The translations under genes were made by a program, and so were the position numbers. Below are positions 39,285-51,837 of a DNA stretch of 64,000 nt, piece after piece (the first letter of the stretch is position 1; every line of letters begins with the position of its first letter). Source of the DNA: Megaustenia siamemsis (Eukaryota; Mollusca; Gastropoda; Stylommatophora; Ariophantidae); assembly GCA_032433765.1 (NCBI GenBank), contig JAVIAB010000025.1, forward strand, positions 36,572,756 through 36,636,755, given 5' to 3'. A model generated the notes under the pieces. It made no database searches and was not told the DNA's origin. It was given only the letters and a program-made list of their open reading frames with translations.

Positions 39285-42200
39285 GAGTTTTGTTATGTAT
39301 AGAACCATTGTCATCTTGTGTTTAGTATCATTGTCATCTTGTGTTTAGTATCATTGTCATCTTGTGTATAGTACCATTGTCATCTTGTGTATAGTATCAT
39401 TGTCATCTTGTATTTAGTACCATTGTCATCTTGTGTATAGTATCATTGTCATCTTGTGTTTAGTATCATTGTCATCTTGTATTTAGTACCATTGTCATCT
39501 TGTGTATAGTATCATTGCCATCTTGTGTATAGTATCATTGTCATCTTGTGTTTAGTATCTTTGTCATCTTGTGTTTAGTACCATTGTCATCTTGTGTATA
39601 GTACCATTGTCATCTTGTGTATAGTACCATTGTCATCTTGTGTTTAGTATCATTGTCATCTTGTTTAGTACCATTGTCATCTTGTGTTTAGTACCATTGT
39701 CATCTTGTGTTTAGTATCATTGTCATCTTGTGTTTAGTATCATTGTCATCTTGTGTTTAGTATCATTGTCATCTTGTGTTTAGTACCATTGTCATCTTGT
39801 GTTTAGTACCATTGTCATCTTGTGTTTAGTATCATTGTCATCTTGTGTTTAGTATCATTGTCATCTTGTGTTTAGTACCATTGTCATCTTGTGTTTAGTA
39901 CCATTGTCATCTTGTGTTTAGTATCATTGTCATCTTGTGTATAGAACTACCAATGCCATCTTGTGTATAGAACTACCATCATCTTGTGTATAGAACTACC
40001 ATCATCTTGTGTATAGAACTACCATCATCTTGTGTATAGTACCATTGTCATCTTGTGTTTAGTATCATTGTCATCTTGTGTATAGAACTACCATCATCTT
40101 GTGTATAGAACTACCATCATCTTGTGTATAGAACTACCATCATCTTGTGTATAGTACCATTGTCATCTTGTGTTTAGTATCATTGCCATCTTGTGTATAG
40201 AACTACCATCATCTTGTGTATGGAACTACCATCATCTTGTGTATAGAACTACCATCATCTTGTGTATAGAACTACCATCATCTTGTGTTTAGTATCATTG
40301 TCATCTTGTGTATAGAACTACCAATGCCATCTTGTGTATAGAACTACCATCATCTTGTGTATAGAACTACCATCATCTTGTGTATAGAACTACCATCATC
40401 TTGTGTATAGTACCATTGTCATCTTGTGTTTAGTATCATTGTCATCTTGTGTTTAGTATCATTGTCATCTTGTGTTTAGTATCATTGTCATCTTGTGTTT
40501 AGTATCATTGTCATCTTGTGTATAGAACTACCAATGCCATCTTGTGTATAGAACTACCATCATCTTGTGTATAGAACTACCATCATCTTGTGTATAGAAC
40601 TACCATCATCTTGTGTATAGAACTACCATCATCTTGTGTATAGAACTACCATCATCTTGTGTATAGTACCATTGTCATCTTGTGTTTAGTATCATCGTCA
40701 TCTTGTGTTTAGTATCATTGTCATCTTGTGTTTAGTACCATTGTCATCTTGTGTTTAGTATCATTGTCATCTTGTGTTTAGTATCATTGTCATCTTGTGT
40801 TTAGTATCATTGTCATCTTGTGTTTAGTATCATTGTCATCTTGTGTTTAGTACCATTGTCATCTTGTGTTTAGTATCATTGTCATCTTGTGTTTAGTATC
40901 ATTGTCATCTTGTGTTTAGTACCATTGTCATCTTGTGTTTAGTATCATTGTCATCTTGTGTTTAGTACCATTGTCATCTTGTGTTTAGTATCATTGTCAT
41001 CTTGTATTAGTACCATTGTCATCTTGTGTTTAGTACCATTGTCATCTTGTGTTTAGTACCATTGTCATCTTGTGTTTAGTACCATTGTCATCTTGTGTAT
41101 AGTATCATTGTCATCTTGTGTTTAGTACCATTGTCATCTTGTGTTTAGTATCATTGTCATCTTGTGTATAGTACCATTGTCATCTTGTGTTTAGTATCAT
41201 TGTCATCTTGTGTATAGTATCATTGTCATCTTGTGTATAGTACCATTGTCATCTTGTGTTTAGTATCATTGTCATCTTGTGTTTAGTATCATTGTCATCT
41301 TGTGTTTAGTATCATTGTCATCTTGTGTTTAATATCATTGTCATCTTGTGTTTAGTACCAATGTCATCTTGTGTTTAGTACCAATGTCCTCTTGTGTTTA
41401 GTATCATTGTCATCTTGTGTTTAGTACCATTGTCATCTTGTGTTTAGTACCATTGTCATCTTGTGTTTAGTATCATTGTCATCTTGTGTTTAGTACCATT
41501 GTCATCTTGTGTTTAGTACCATTGTCATCTTGTGTTTAGTATCATTGTCATCTTGTGTTTAGTATCATTGTCATCTTGTGTTTAGTACCATTGTCATCTT
41601 GTGTTTAGTACCAATGTCATCTTGTGTTTAGTACCATTGTCATCTTGTGTTAAGTACCATTGTCATCTTGTGTTTAGTATCATTGCCATCTTGTGTTTAG
41701 TATCATTGTCATCTTGTGTTTAGTATCATTGTCATCTTGTGTTTAGTACCATTGTCATCTTGTGTTTAGTACCAATGTCATCTTGTGTTTAGTACCATTG
41801 TCATCTTGTGTTTAGTACCATTGTCATCTTGTGTTTAGTACCAATGTCATCTTGTGTTTAGTACCAATGTCATCTTGTGTTTAGTACCATTGTCATCTTG
41901 TGTTTAGTACCAATGTCATCTTGTGTTTAGTACCATTGTCATCTTGTGTTTAGTACCAATGTCATCTTGTGTTTAGTACCATTGTCATCTTGTGTATAGA
42001 ACTACCATCATCTTGTGTATAGAACTACCATCATCTTGTGTATAGAACTACCATCATCTTGTGTATAGAACTATCATCATCTTGTGTATAGAACTATCAT
42101 CATCTTGTGTATAGAACTACCATCATCTTGTGTATAGAACTACCATCATCTTGTGTATAGAACTATCATCATCTTGTGTATAGAACTACCATCATCTTGT

Positions 42201-42850
42201 GTATAGAACTATCATCATCTTGTGTATAGAACTATCATCATCTTGTGTATAGAACTACCATCATCTTGTGTATAGAACTACCATCATCTTGTGTATAGAA
42301 CTATCATCATCTTGTGTATAGAACTATCATCATCTTGTGTATAGAAACTATCATCATCTTGTGTATAGAACTACCATCATCTTGTGTATAGAACTATCAT
42401 CATCTTGTGTATAGAACTACCATCATCTTGTGTATAGAACTACCATCATCTTGTGTATAGAACTACCATCATCTTGTGTATAGAACTACCATCATCTTGT
42501 GTATAGAACTATCATCATCTTGTGTATAGAACTACCATCATCTTGTGTATAGAACTACCATCATCTTGTGTATAGAACTACCATCATCTTGTGTATAGAA
42601 CTACCATCATCTTGTGTATAGAACTACCATCATCTTGTGTATAGAACTACCATCATCTTGTGTATAGAACTACCATCATCTTGTGTATAGAACTATCATC
42701 ATCTTGTGTATAGAACTACCATCATCTTGTGTATAGAACTACCATCATCTTGTGTATAGAACTACCATCATCTTGTGTATAGAACTATCATTATCTTGTG
42801 TATTGAACTACCATCATCTTGTGTATAGAACTACCATCATCTTGTGTATA
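39285..42850. repeat. 3.6-kb array of 23-bp units, about 155 units
   Basis: Three main unit types: TCATCTTGTGTTTAGTATCA+TTG, the same with TACCATTG, and CATCTTGTGTATAGAACTAC+CAT. The first two dominate 39285-42000, with short blocks of the third at about 39945-40660; the third dominates 42000-42850. It may lie in the 3' flank of ASTE1. No seed recognised. Confidence 0.95.
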
Positions 42851-43253
42851 GGACTACCACCACCATGTGTACACTACCACCACCATGTGTACACTATCAC
42901 CACCATGTGTACACTACCACCACCATATGTACACTACCACCACCATGTGTACACTACCACCACCATGTGTACACTACCACCACCATGTGTACACTACCAC
43001 CACCATGTGTACACTATCACCACCATGTGTACACTACCACCACCATGTGTACACTACCACCATCATGTGTACACTACCACCATCATGTGTACACTACCAC
43101 CACCATGTGTCCACTACCACCACCATGTGTACACTACCACCACCATGTGTACACTACCACCACCATGTGTACACTACCACCACCATGTGTACACTATCAC
43201 CACCATGTGTACACTACCACCACCATGTGTACACTACCACCACCATGTGTACC
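42851..43253. repeat. 21-bp array derived from the 23-bp array, about 19 units
   Basis: Units contain ACCACCACCATGTGTACACT then A. They align to the preceding 23-bp unit (CATCTTGTGTATAGAACTAC) with a 2-bp loss and base changes, and the switch is abrupt. The 21-bp length leaves Pro/His/Tyr/Thr/Cys-rich frames open in + frames; I do not call these genes. Confidence 0.92.
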
Positions 43254-43899
43254 TAGTGCCTGTTAATGCTCCGACTGCCTGCCTGCTTACACAGGAAGAA
43301 GGGTGGCAACTACAGAGCCTGCACTATGATACATCACAGATGTCCGCTTTCATCTCAAAATGGCATATTAGTTCTAAACTTGGAAATTTAGCAAACATTA
43401 ATGGATAAAGATCTCCTGAGCCTGGTACATTCCCCTCATTCATGAAATTGATATTTTATGGGAGTGGTTTCAGTTTGTGACACCACAAAAAAAAAACAAC
43501 ATATATTTGTTCTAGCTAAAGTAGATATTTAAGGTAGAAAGATAATCTAGTACTTGATGCTTGTAATAAAAACTCAAGATCAAAGACTGGCAAGTCTAAG
43601 ATTATTTTTTTTTTTGGGGGGGTGGGTGTGTGCAAAATTCACTCTTTAACCACAAAAAGTTTTTAAATTGTTGCAATACATCTTCTTGTCATCATCACCT
43701 TGAATGTCTAATACATATGTCGTGTGTATATTTTTTCTTCCAGCAAAGACACAATTGAGCAATTCAACTAAAGTATCGGTGAAAAACAACTCCTGGATAA
43801 TAATAATAATGGAGAGAACTGGAGACTTGCAGGTATTCTGAAACTATTTTCCGTTCACATCGTGAGATATCTTAGAAATGATTTCTTTATTTTGTGGAC
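43254..43899. other. Unassigned DNA
   Basis: No recognised protein or element. Short homopolymers are at about 43482-43491 (A) and 43605-43615 (T then G). Confidence 0.5.
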
Positions 43900-44672
43900 C
43901 ATTAATGTTAAGTGAACTATTTCAGTAGTATTAGTTCCAAGACTGAGTAGCTGTGAACGAAGTGAACTATTTCAGTAATATTAGTTCCAAAACTGAGGAG
44001 CTCTGAATGAAGTGAACTATTTCAGTAATATTAGTTCAAACACTGAGGAGCTCTGAATGAAGTGAACTATTTCAGTAATATTTGTTCCAAAACTGAGAAG
44101 CTGTGAACGAAGTGAACTATTTCAGTAATATTAGTTCCAAAACAGGAGCTCTGAATGAAGTGAACTATTTCAGTAATATTAGTTCCAAAACTGAGGAGCT
44201 CTGAACGAAGTGAACTATTTCAGTAATATTAGTTCCAAAACTGAGGAGCTGTGAACGAAGTGAACTATTTCAGTAATATTAGTTCCAAAACCGAGGGGCT
44301 CTGATCCAACACTGAGGGGCTCTGAATGAAGTGAACTATTTCAGTAATATTAGTTCCAAAACTGAGGAGCTCTGAACGAAGTGAACTATTTCAGTAATAT
44401 AGTTCCAAGACTGAGGGGCTCTGAACGAAGTGAACTATTTCAGTAATATTAGTTCCAAGACTGAGGGGCTCTGAATGAAGTGAACTGTTTCAGTAATATT
44501 AGTTCCAGAACTGAGGGGCTCTGAATGAAGTGAACTATTTCAGTAATATTAGTTCCAACACTGAGGGGCTCTGAACGAAGTGAACTATTTCAGTAATATT
44601 AGTTCCAACACTGAGGGGCTCTGAATGAAGTGAACTATTTCAGTAATATTAGTTCCAAGACTGAGGGCTGTG
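43900..44672. repeat. 50-bp minisatellite, about 15 units
   Basis: Units contain CTGAACGAAGTGAACTATTT, CAGTAATATTAGTTCCAAAA and CTGAGGAGCT. Variants have GGGGCT for GGAGCT, and the final units are more uniform than the first. Confidence 0.93.
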
Positions 44673-44751
44673 TAAGAATTGCAGTGAGCCATGCATTTCA
44701 TGAAAGTCTTGTCTGACAACTGATTGAGACACCAGGTACTGGGAGGAGACT

Positions 44752-45320
44752 CATTGTGTCAGCGTCACAGAGGTTTACAAAGAAGGGAGACAACAATATC
44801 TGTGTCAGCGTCACAGAGGTTTACAAAGAAGGGAGACAACATCTGTGTCAGCGTCACATAGGTTTACAAAGAAGGGAGACAACAATATCTGTGTCAGCGT
44901 CACATAGGTTTACAAAGAAGGGAGACAACAATATCTGTGTCAGCGTCACAGAGGTTTACAAAGAAGGGAGACAACATCTGTGTCAGCGTCACATAGGTTT
45001 ACAAAGAAGGGAGACAACAATATCTGTGTCAGCGTCACAGAGGTTTACAAAGAAGGGAGACAACATCTGTGTCAGCGTCACAGAGGTTTACAAAGAAGGG
45101 AGACAACAATATCTGTGTCAGCGTCACAGAGGTTTACAAAGAAGTGAGACAACAATATCTGTGTCAGCGTCACAGAGGTTTACAAAGAAGGGAGACAACA
45201 ATATCTGTGTCAGCGTCACATAGGTTTACAAAGAAGGGAGACAACAATATCTGTCAGCGTCACAGAGGTTTACAAAGAAGGGAGACAACAATATCTGTGT
45301 CGACATCACAGAGGTTTACA
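44752..45320. repeat. 46-bp minisatellite with 43-bp variant, about 13 units
   Basis: Units contain GTGTCAGCGTCACAGAGGTT, TACAAAGAAGGGAGACAACA and ATATCT; the shorter form lacks AAT. No seed recognised. Confidence 0.92.
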
Positions 45321-45949
45321 TGGAAGCTACGGGACTGTACAAAACAAAACCAACACTTGCAGATGATAATCACAGAGCAAACCATGTGTCAAGATTGTGT
45401 TGTTGCCCGTGACAATTTCATGAAGCTTCAGTCTGCATCTGCTCCCAGGTCAACAATAAGACTCCATCATGCTGTATTCCTTGACAGTGAGTCCATGATA
45501 TATCCATCCATCAGTTATGCATGACTTGTTTCATTCAATTAATCTTTATTGCCTTGTTTTGTTGTGTTTTCCTAACAAGTCTCCCATTTCTGCATTGTCT
45601 GATCTTTTATTGTACAATTTTGTTTGTTTTTTTGTATTTGACTATTCTAATGAGAAGAGTTGCAAGGATTTGACAATTTCAGCACGCCAGCGATTCTCAA
45701 ACTCTTAGTCCAAGGGTGATAATTCTGTTTGCGTTTGGGACAAAACTTGTGACAAACTGAAATTGAGAACATTTTGTTGGTTCGTCTAGCAAGGTCAGTT
45801 TAAACAATGTGGAGAGGTGAGCACCACACAATGGAGTAGATATGCGTATGTGTGAAATAAAAGGTAATAAATATGGAAAACACTGACTTGACTAATGAGA
45901 TTGTTGAGTGTCATGAAGAATGTCAGTGATCTCCATGCAGAAGTTATTT
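45321..45949. other. Unassigned DNA
   Basis: About 630 bp without repeats or a recognisable gene. Open frames reaching in from the preceding array (to about 45524) have no known domain. Confidence 0.5.
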
Positions 45950-46660
45950 GTAGCGACTTGTTGATGTCAAGCAGTTAATGTTGGACAGGCTATGTTCTTG
46001 TTGATGTCAAACAGTTAATGGTGTACGTGCTATATTCTTGTTGATGTCAAACAGTTAATGATGGGCGTGCTATGTTCTTGTTGATGTCAGTTAATGGTGT
46101 ACATGCTATGTTCTTGTTGATGTCAAACAGTTAATGGTGTACATGCTATATTCTTGTTGATGTCAAACAGTTAATGGTGTACATGCTATGTTCTTGTTGA
46201 TGTCAAGCAGTTAATGGTGTACGTGCTATGTTCTGTTGATGTCAAACAGTTAATGTTGGACGTGCTATGTTCTTGTTGATGTCAAACAGTAATGGTGTAC
46301 GTGCTATGTTCTTGTTGATGTCAAACAGTTAATGGTGTACGTGCTATGTTCTTGTTGATGTCAAACAGTTAATGGTGTACGTGCTATGTTCTTGTTGATG
46401 TCAAACAGTTAATGGTGTACGTGCTATGTTCTTGTTGATGTCAAACAGTTAATGGTGGACGTGCTATATTCTTGTTGATGTCAAGCAGTTAATGATGGAC
46501 GTGCTATGTTCTTGTTGATGTCAAACAGTTAATGGTGTACGTGCTATGTTCTTGTTGATGTCAACAGTTAATGGTGTACGTGCTATGTTCTTGTTGATGT
46601 CAAACAGTTAATGGTGTATGTGCTATGTTCTTGTTGATGTCAAACACTTAATGGTGATCG
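45950..46660. repeat. 40-bp minisatellite, about 18 units
   Basis: Units contain TTCTTGTTGATGTCAAACAG then TTAATGGTGTACGTGCTATG. Several units have single-base losses (for example CAGTAATGG, TCAACAGTTA). Confidence 0.92.
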
Positions 46661-46857
46661 TGCTATGTTCTTGCGCTACTTCCCTAAGTGAGAAAGCTTT
46701 CTTCACTGATAGGTTGTCCTGGCCAGGCATTAAGAGAAACACTCCAGAGTACTTTTACTACCTTCTCCTGCCCACAAGTTGATGAGTTTCTATTTTACAG
46801 AACAGCTATTTCAACATTAAGGGTGACTGGAGATCTGTCAATTCAATATCCGTATGA

Positions 46858-47473
46858 GCAGTGACTCTGTGATACTCCTCTACTCTTGACTCTGTGTGAT
46901 ACTCCTTTACTCTTGACTGTGTGATACTCCTCTACTCTTGACTCTGTGTGATACTCCTCTATTCTTGACTTTGTGTGATACTCCTCTATTCTTGACTTTG
47001 TGTGATACTCCTCTATTCTTGACGCTGTGTGATACTCCTCTATTCTTGACTTTGTGTGATACTCCTCTATTCTTGACTTTGTGTGATACTCCTCTATTCT
47101 TGACTTTGTGTGATACTCCTCTATTCTTAACGCTGTGTGATACTCCTCTATTCTTGACTTTGTGTGATACTCCTCTATTCTTAACGCTGTGTGATACTCC
47201 TCTATTCTTGACGCTGTGTGATACTCCTCTACCCTTGACTCTACATGATACTCCTCTACTCTTGACTCTGCAGGACACTCCTCTACCTTGACTCTACAGG
47301 ATACTCCTCTACCCTTGACTCTGCAGGATACTCCTCTACCCTTGACTCTACAGGATACTCCTCTACCCTTGACTCTACAGGATACTCCTCTACCCTTGAC
47401 TCTACAGGATACTCCTCTACCCTTGACTCTACAGGACACTCCTCTACCTTGACTCTGCAGGATACTCCTCTAC
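46858..47473. repeat. 27-bp minisatellite, about 23 units
   Basis: Units contain TGTGATACTCCTCTATTCTT then GACTTTG in the left part; the right part (from about 47225) uses ACAGGATACTCCTCTACCCT then TGACTCT. Frames on both strands stay open because 27 is a multiple of 3. Confidence 0.93.
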
Positions 47474-47749
47474 AACATCACTATGAGCTGTGTTATGTCT
47501 TTGACAATTTGCTTATCTCTACCCTGATAAGTAAGCATCAAATGACACTAGAATTGCCATGACGTCCCACAAGAAATCCTCTCGCTCTCCAGCACAGGGG
47601 ATCCTCTAGCAGGTATACAGAGTGACTCTCAACAGCGCCTTCATTGACAGAGTCTTTGTTTTCTTATCTCCGGCAGAGTAGGTTCTCCACACTCTAGGGT
47701 TTGTGAACAGTCCCCATAGTTTCTGTCTGCCATTTTTTGCTTAAAGTTT
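47474..47749. other. Unassigned spacer
   Basis: About 275 bp with no recognised gene. Short + strand open stretches occur but I could not tie them to a family. Confidence 0.4.
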
Positions 47750-48405
47750 CCTTCATTAATCTGACTGGATCTATATCTGTGATTGTAGTGTGTTTAAATA
47801 ATCTGACTGGATCTGTGATTGTAGTGTGTTTAAATAATCTGACTGGATCTGTGATTGTAGTGTGTTTAAATGATCTGACTGGATCTGTGATTGTAGTGTG
47901 TTTAAATAATCTGACTGGATCTGTGATTGTAGTGTGTTTAAATAATCTGACTGGATCTGTGATTGTAGTGTGTTTAAATGATCTGACTGGATCTGTGATT
48001 GCAGTGTGTTTAATGATCTGACTGGATCTGTGATTGTAGTGTAAAGGTCAAGTAGGCGACTTGAACCAGCGTCTTAGCACGCGAGTTGTCACCCATATGT
48101 GCTCAGCCGCCTATCCAGAAATGTTCGGAGGTTTCTGTATAGTGTCGCCTCAAGCATCTAAACTCAGATGCTAGGCGATATTCCTCACCTTCCCAGGGTA
48201 ATACCCTGGTACCCATTTCTGCCAGCGGCTGGGTCGACCGTAGGGATATTTTTTTTCCAACCACGAGTACAACTCACACTGCTCCCAGCAGGAATCGAAC
48301 ACGGGTTGTCCAAGCGTCGGTAGTCCAGTTGGGTGGTTTTCCCAACTAAGCTACCGAGGACCCCTTCGAGGATTGTAGTGTGTTTAAATGATCTGACTGG
48401 ATCTC
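47750..48405. repeat. 36-bp minisatellite interrupted by a SINE, about 9 units
   Basis: Units contain TAATCTGACTGGATCTGTGA then TTGTAGTGTGTTTAAA. The array runs from 47750 to 48042, is interrupted by the SINE at 48043-48370, and resumes at 48371 for about one unit before a CT-rich stretch. Confidence 0.92.
48043..48370 (-). mobile_element. tRNA-derived SINE with 11-bp target-site duplication
   Basis: On the minus strand it begins TCCTCGGTAGCTTAGTTGGG, with an A box (TAGCTTAGTTGG), and has the B box GTGTTCGATTCC about 50 bp on (complement of 48291-48303). A body of about 240 bp follows. GATTGTAGTGT is duplicated at 48032-48042 and 48371-48381. It would be transcribed by RNA polymerase III and mobilised in trans by a LINE. 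Confidence 0.88.
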
Positions 48406-49274
48406 TCTCTCTCTCTGCGATCAGGACTCAATCAGAGTAGGATTCCAGATTCTCACATGAAGTCAGGTTAAGTGGGTGGATCGCCCCCACAGACAGAACA
48501 TCACAATTAGAGTCTGCCAGATCCACTCTGATTGAACACCCGTTAAAACGTTGCACTGTGTTCTGCGCCAGTGGCCCAGTGCATCCGATTTCAGCCAGCA
48601 TTTTATTCAGGTTTGCTTTCCTTAGCCTTTGATTGTCCCCAAACTTCCTGCAAGGCAGCAGATTGTCTTTTCAGTTGGGGGATTCTGTCCTTAGATGGTC
48701 GGCCCTCCCAGGTTTACAAGCACCATTTGCCCAAGTCACTAGAGGTGACTAACACAGACATACACGCAAAGATATGACTAACATAGACATGAACACAAAG
48801 ATATGAGATATGACTAACATAGATATGCACACACAAAGATATGACACATGACTAACATAGACATGCACACAAATATATGACTTTGTACAGCCAAGCTGAC
48901 TAGAAGACATGATCGCAGACGTTCAAACAGCCGTGATCAAAAAGGCACAATTCCAGAGCAGTGAATGTCATGTTTATTCTCGTTATATTAGATCAACTAA
49001 ATTATCACAGACAATAAATGAAGCTGTGTTACCTCGCTGGTTAGAACCACTTCCACGCGAACATTCCAGTTTAGAAATAGAATATATTGTAGTCGACTCG
49101 ATGCTAATCGCTTAGGTTAGAACTAAAGTACCACATTGTTGTGCAGAGCAAACAACTGTGCTTTCTTATGTGGAAGACTGAAGGATGGGAGAGATTCCTT
49201 GTTGATGGTCTACCACGGCGTGTCAAGGTCGTTAGAGTCGGGAAGACTTATCAACAGATAGCATATCGTCAGGT
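48406..49274. other. Unassigned DNA with a short degenerate repeat
   Basis: About 870 bp. A weak repeat of about 29 bp (AGATATGACTAACATAGACA then TGCACACAA) covers 48770-48880. The rest holds no recognised gene; 48480-48740 has the look of an old element but I cannot place it. Confidence 0.4.
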
Positions 49275-50165
49275 ACCATTCCTGCTGGCGTAGATGATCA
49301 TGTCTCTCCACAATATTCGATCTCGACAGTTTTTTAAAAATCATTTCTGTTGTTGACCATCTGCCAAGCCATTCTCTTAAGCTGTCTGGTATCTTTTCTC
49401 TTATTGAGTTATTCGCGAGTCACAATCATTGCACTCCGAATATGTCCATAGGTGGTCAGATCCCCTCTTCAGCAAGTCCCGCAGTGTCCGGCGACTGACG
49501 ACTCCAGTTCTATGTTGGTTGATAAGTCTTCTTATAATAAGTTTCTCGTTTCTGGCTGTGCCCATCCTAACTCCCATCTCTTTCATCCGAAGGAGTGACG
49601 TGGACTCAAGGTTGTTGATAACCTGTGCCCTTCCCACATCTCGGCGGGCATTGATAATGTCCTCCCGATCCATTGGTTGACCGTCCTCAACGACAGGACA
49701 GCTAGTCAACCTGTCCGCCCTTTCATTTCCCCGTACTACCGCATGTCAAGGGACGTTGACAAAGGTGATCCTAGGTATTTTTAACTTCCGCAATGACTCT
49801 ACTCATTACCTGCGTTCCGAGCCATTTTCTCTTTGCTTCCCTCTATCCCTTCGTCCCTTAATTTTCCCAGTTATCACAATATATTGCAGCTGTTCACTTA
49901 TCATAACATATTTTTTAAAAAGTAATGATTGTTTCTTCCTAATATTGGAAATTAGCTCTCTTTTTTATTTGGCCTCTTTCAGAACATTTTCATTACTCTT
50001 CTTAGCTGTCCATGGTATTCTCAACATTCTTCTGTAAAACCACATTTCTACAGCCTCTAGTGATTTTCTTGTCTGTTGCCCTATTGTCCATGATTCACAT
50101 GCATATGTTAAGATTGGCTCTACATAATATTTAAGAATTTTTTCTTGTTTCTATTGTCAAAAATG
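49275..50165 (-). mobile_element. LINE family A 3' fragment, interrupted by a family B fragment
   Basis: Left part 49275-49402 (GGTACCATTCCTGCTGGCGT… on +) and right part 49825-50165 (TTAGCTGTCCATGGTATTCT…) match successive parts of the family A element at 12168-12680. They form one old copy split by the insert at 49403-49824. Frames are broken. Confidence 0.8.
49403..49824 (-). mobile_element. LINE family B RNase H fragment, nested, with 9-bp duplication
   Basis: The minus strand reads VVRGNERADRLTSCPVVEDG, like the end of a LINE RNase H domain (GHAGVRGNE.AD.LA), then DIINARRDVGRAQ, VRMGTARNEKL, RRLINQHRTGVVSRRTLRDLL and a terminal ECNDCDSRITQ. TTTTCTCTT occurs on both sides (49394-49402 and 49825-49833). 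Confidence 0.8.
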
Positions 50166-50274
50166 GATTGCTCGGGATCTTTCTATTTTTGTTGGAAAGC
50201 TAGGATATATAAAGTTATAAATGAGGACAGAACTAACACTATCATGTAGATGCTTGTTTATAAACTAACAAATT

Positions 50275-50576
50275 GAGTTATTTGCGGATCAGCATCATTG
50301 AACTCCGAACATGTCCATAGGTGCTCAGATCCTCTCCTCAGCAAGTCCCGCAGTGTCCAGCGACTGACGACTCCAGTTCTATGTTGGTTGATAAGTCTTC
50401 TTACACGGCCACTAAGTTTCTCATTTCTGGCTGTGCCCATCTTAACTCCCATTTCCATCATCCGAAGAAGTGACGTGGATCTGTGTTTGTCGAAGTCCTG
50501 TGCTCTTCCCACATCTCGGAGGGCATTGATGATGTCCGCCCAATCCATTGGTTGTCCGTCCTCAACGACAGCAAAT
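50275..50576 (-). mobile_element. LINE family B RNase H-tail fragment
   Basis: Second copy of the family B 3' end: DIINALRDVGRAQ, MGVKMGTARNEKLSGRVRRL, INQHRTGVVSRWTLRDLLRR and CSEFNDADPQITQ on the minus strand. It is shorter at its 5' end than the copy at 49403. A possible short duplication CAAATT flanks it but is too short to be sure. Confidence 0.8.
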
Positions 50577-50734
50577 TAACGTCTATGTGGATGTTATGAT
50601 TTGATGATTTCTAACCACTGAGTAGACTCCCGACAACATCCTCGACCCTTGCCAAAGTTTGGTGGTACCCCTGGGAGTCGAGGTGCACACTTTATTGAAC
50701 CACTGTAATAAAACAATCGATAAAACATAACATA

Positions 50735-51372
50735 ATACAAGCTAGAACATTCATACACGTTTCTTTTACCATAGAACGGGATGGCTCCCATAATAAACAT
50801 ATTTAACACAAGCTACAACATTCATACATGTGTCTATAACCACAGAACGGAATGGCTCCCATAATAAACATATTTAATACAAGTTATAACATTCATACAT
50901 GTGTCTATAACCACAGAACGGAATGGCTCCCATAATAAACATATTTAATACAAGTTATAACATTCATACATGTGTCTATAACCATAGAACGGAGTGGCTC
51001 CCATAATAAACATATTTAATACAAGTTATAACATTCATACATGTGTCTATAACCATAGAACGGAATGGCTCCATAATAAATATATTTAATACAAGCTACA
51101 ACATTCATACATGTGTCTATAACCATAGAACGGAGTGGCTCCCATAATAAACATATTTAATACAAGCTACAACATTCATACATGTGTCTATAACCATAGA
51201 ACGGAGTGGCTCCATAATAAATATATTTAATACAAGCTACAACATTCATACATGTGTCTATAACCATAGAACGGAGTGGCTCCCATAATAAATATATTTA
51301 ATACAAGCTACAACATTCATACATGTGTCTATAACCATAGAACGGAGTGGCTCCCATAATAAACATATTTGT
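50735..51372. repeat. 71-bp minisatellite, about 9 units
   Basis: Units contain ACAACATTCATACATGTGTC, TATAACCATAGAACGGAGTG, GCTCCCATAATAAACATATT and TAATACAAGCT. Some units have lost one C of GCTCCCATAA. Confidence 0.93.
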
Positions 51373-51526
51373 CTACACAAAATCGTAACACGAGTTGACA
51401 GGGGACACGTTTCACTCATTCGTTTGTACATTCCCGAAGCTGCCACTAAAACACCACTTTTAGATTTAAAAAAAATAAAATGAGCTGCCGTGATGTATGT
51501 TTGACTCACAACCATCTGTAGATTTA

Positions 51527-51675
51527 CTAAGGCCTGCGGAATCACCCAAAGCTTGTGACGTATTTAGCTATGCGAGATATAGACAGCCGACGTCATTTTA
51601 CACACATCCACACCTGCTCGAAATGCTGAAAACGTCACAAACTTTGGGTGGTTCCTCACAGCCCGCAGACCTGAG
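51527..51675. mobile_element. Possible MITE-like inverted-repeat element
   Basis: Left arm AAGGCCTGCGGA…TCACCCAAAGCTTGTGACGT (about 51531-51563) is matched in inverse complement by ACGTCACAAACTTTGGGTGG…GCCCGCAGACCT (about 51630-51669), with a loop of about 70 bp. Size and arms fit a non-autonomous DNA transposon or foldback element. No transposase and no clear target duplication. Confidence 0.4.
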
Positions 51676-51837
51676 TAGAGCTATCGATGTTTGAGGTTAG
51701 ACCATAGCCTTCTTTAGATGAACGCAGAAAGGCAAACCCCAACTAGTGTGACGATTTCAATTTTGCGATCAAGGTGGTTGTTTCTGGAATGACGTCAGCA
51801 ATCTGTAGCCCGAGACAGGCACAGATATCATCATTGA

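Noticed and set aside
47500..47700. Possible + strand exon with CYVFDN and VTLNSAFIDRVFVF phrases
   Set aside because: The phrases are in separate short frames without a consistent acceptor-donor pair, and I could not place them in a family.
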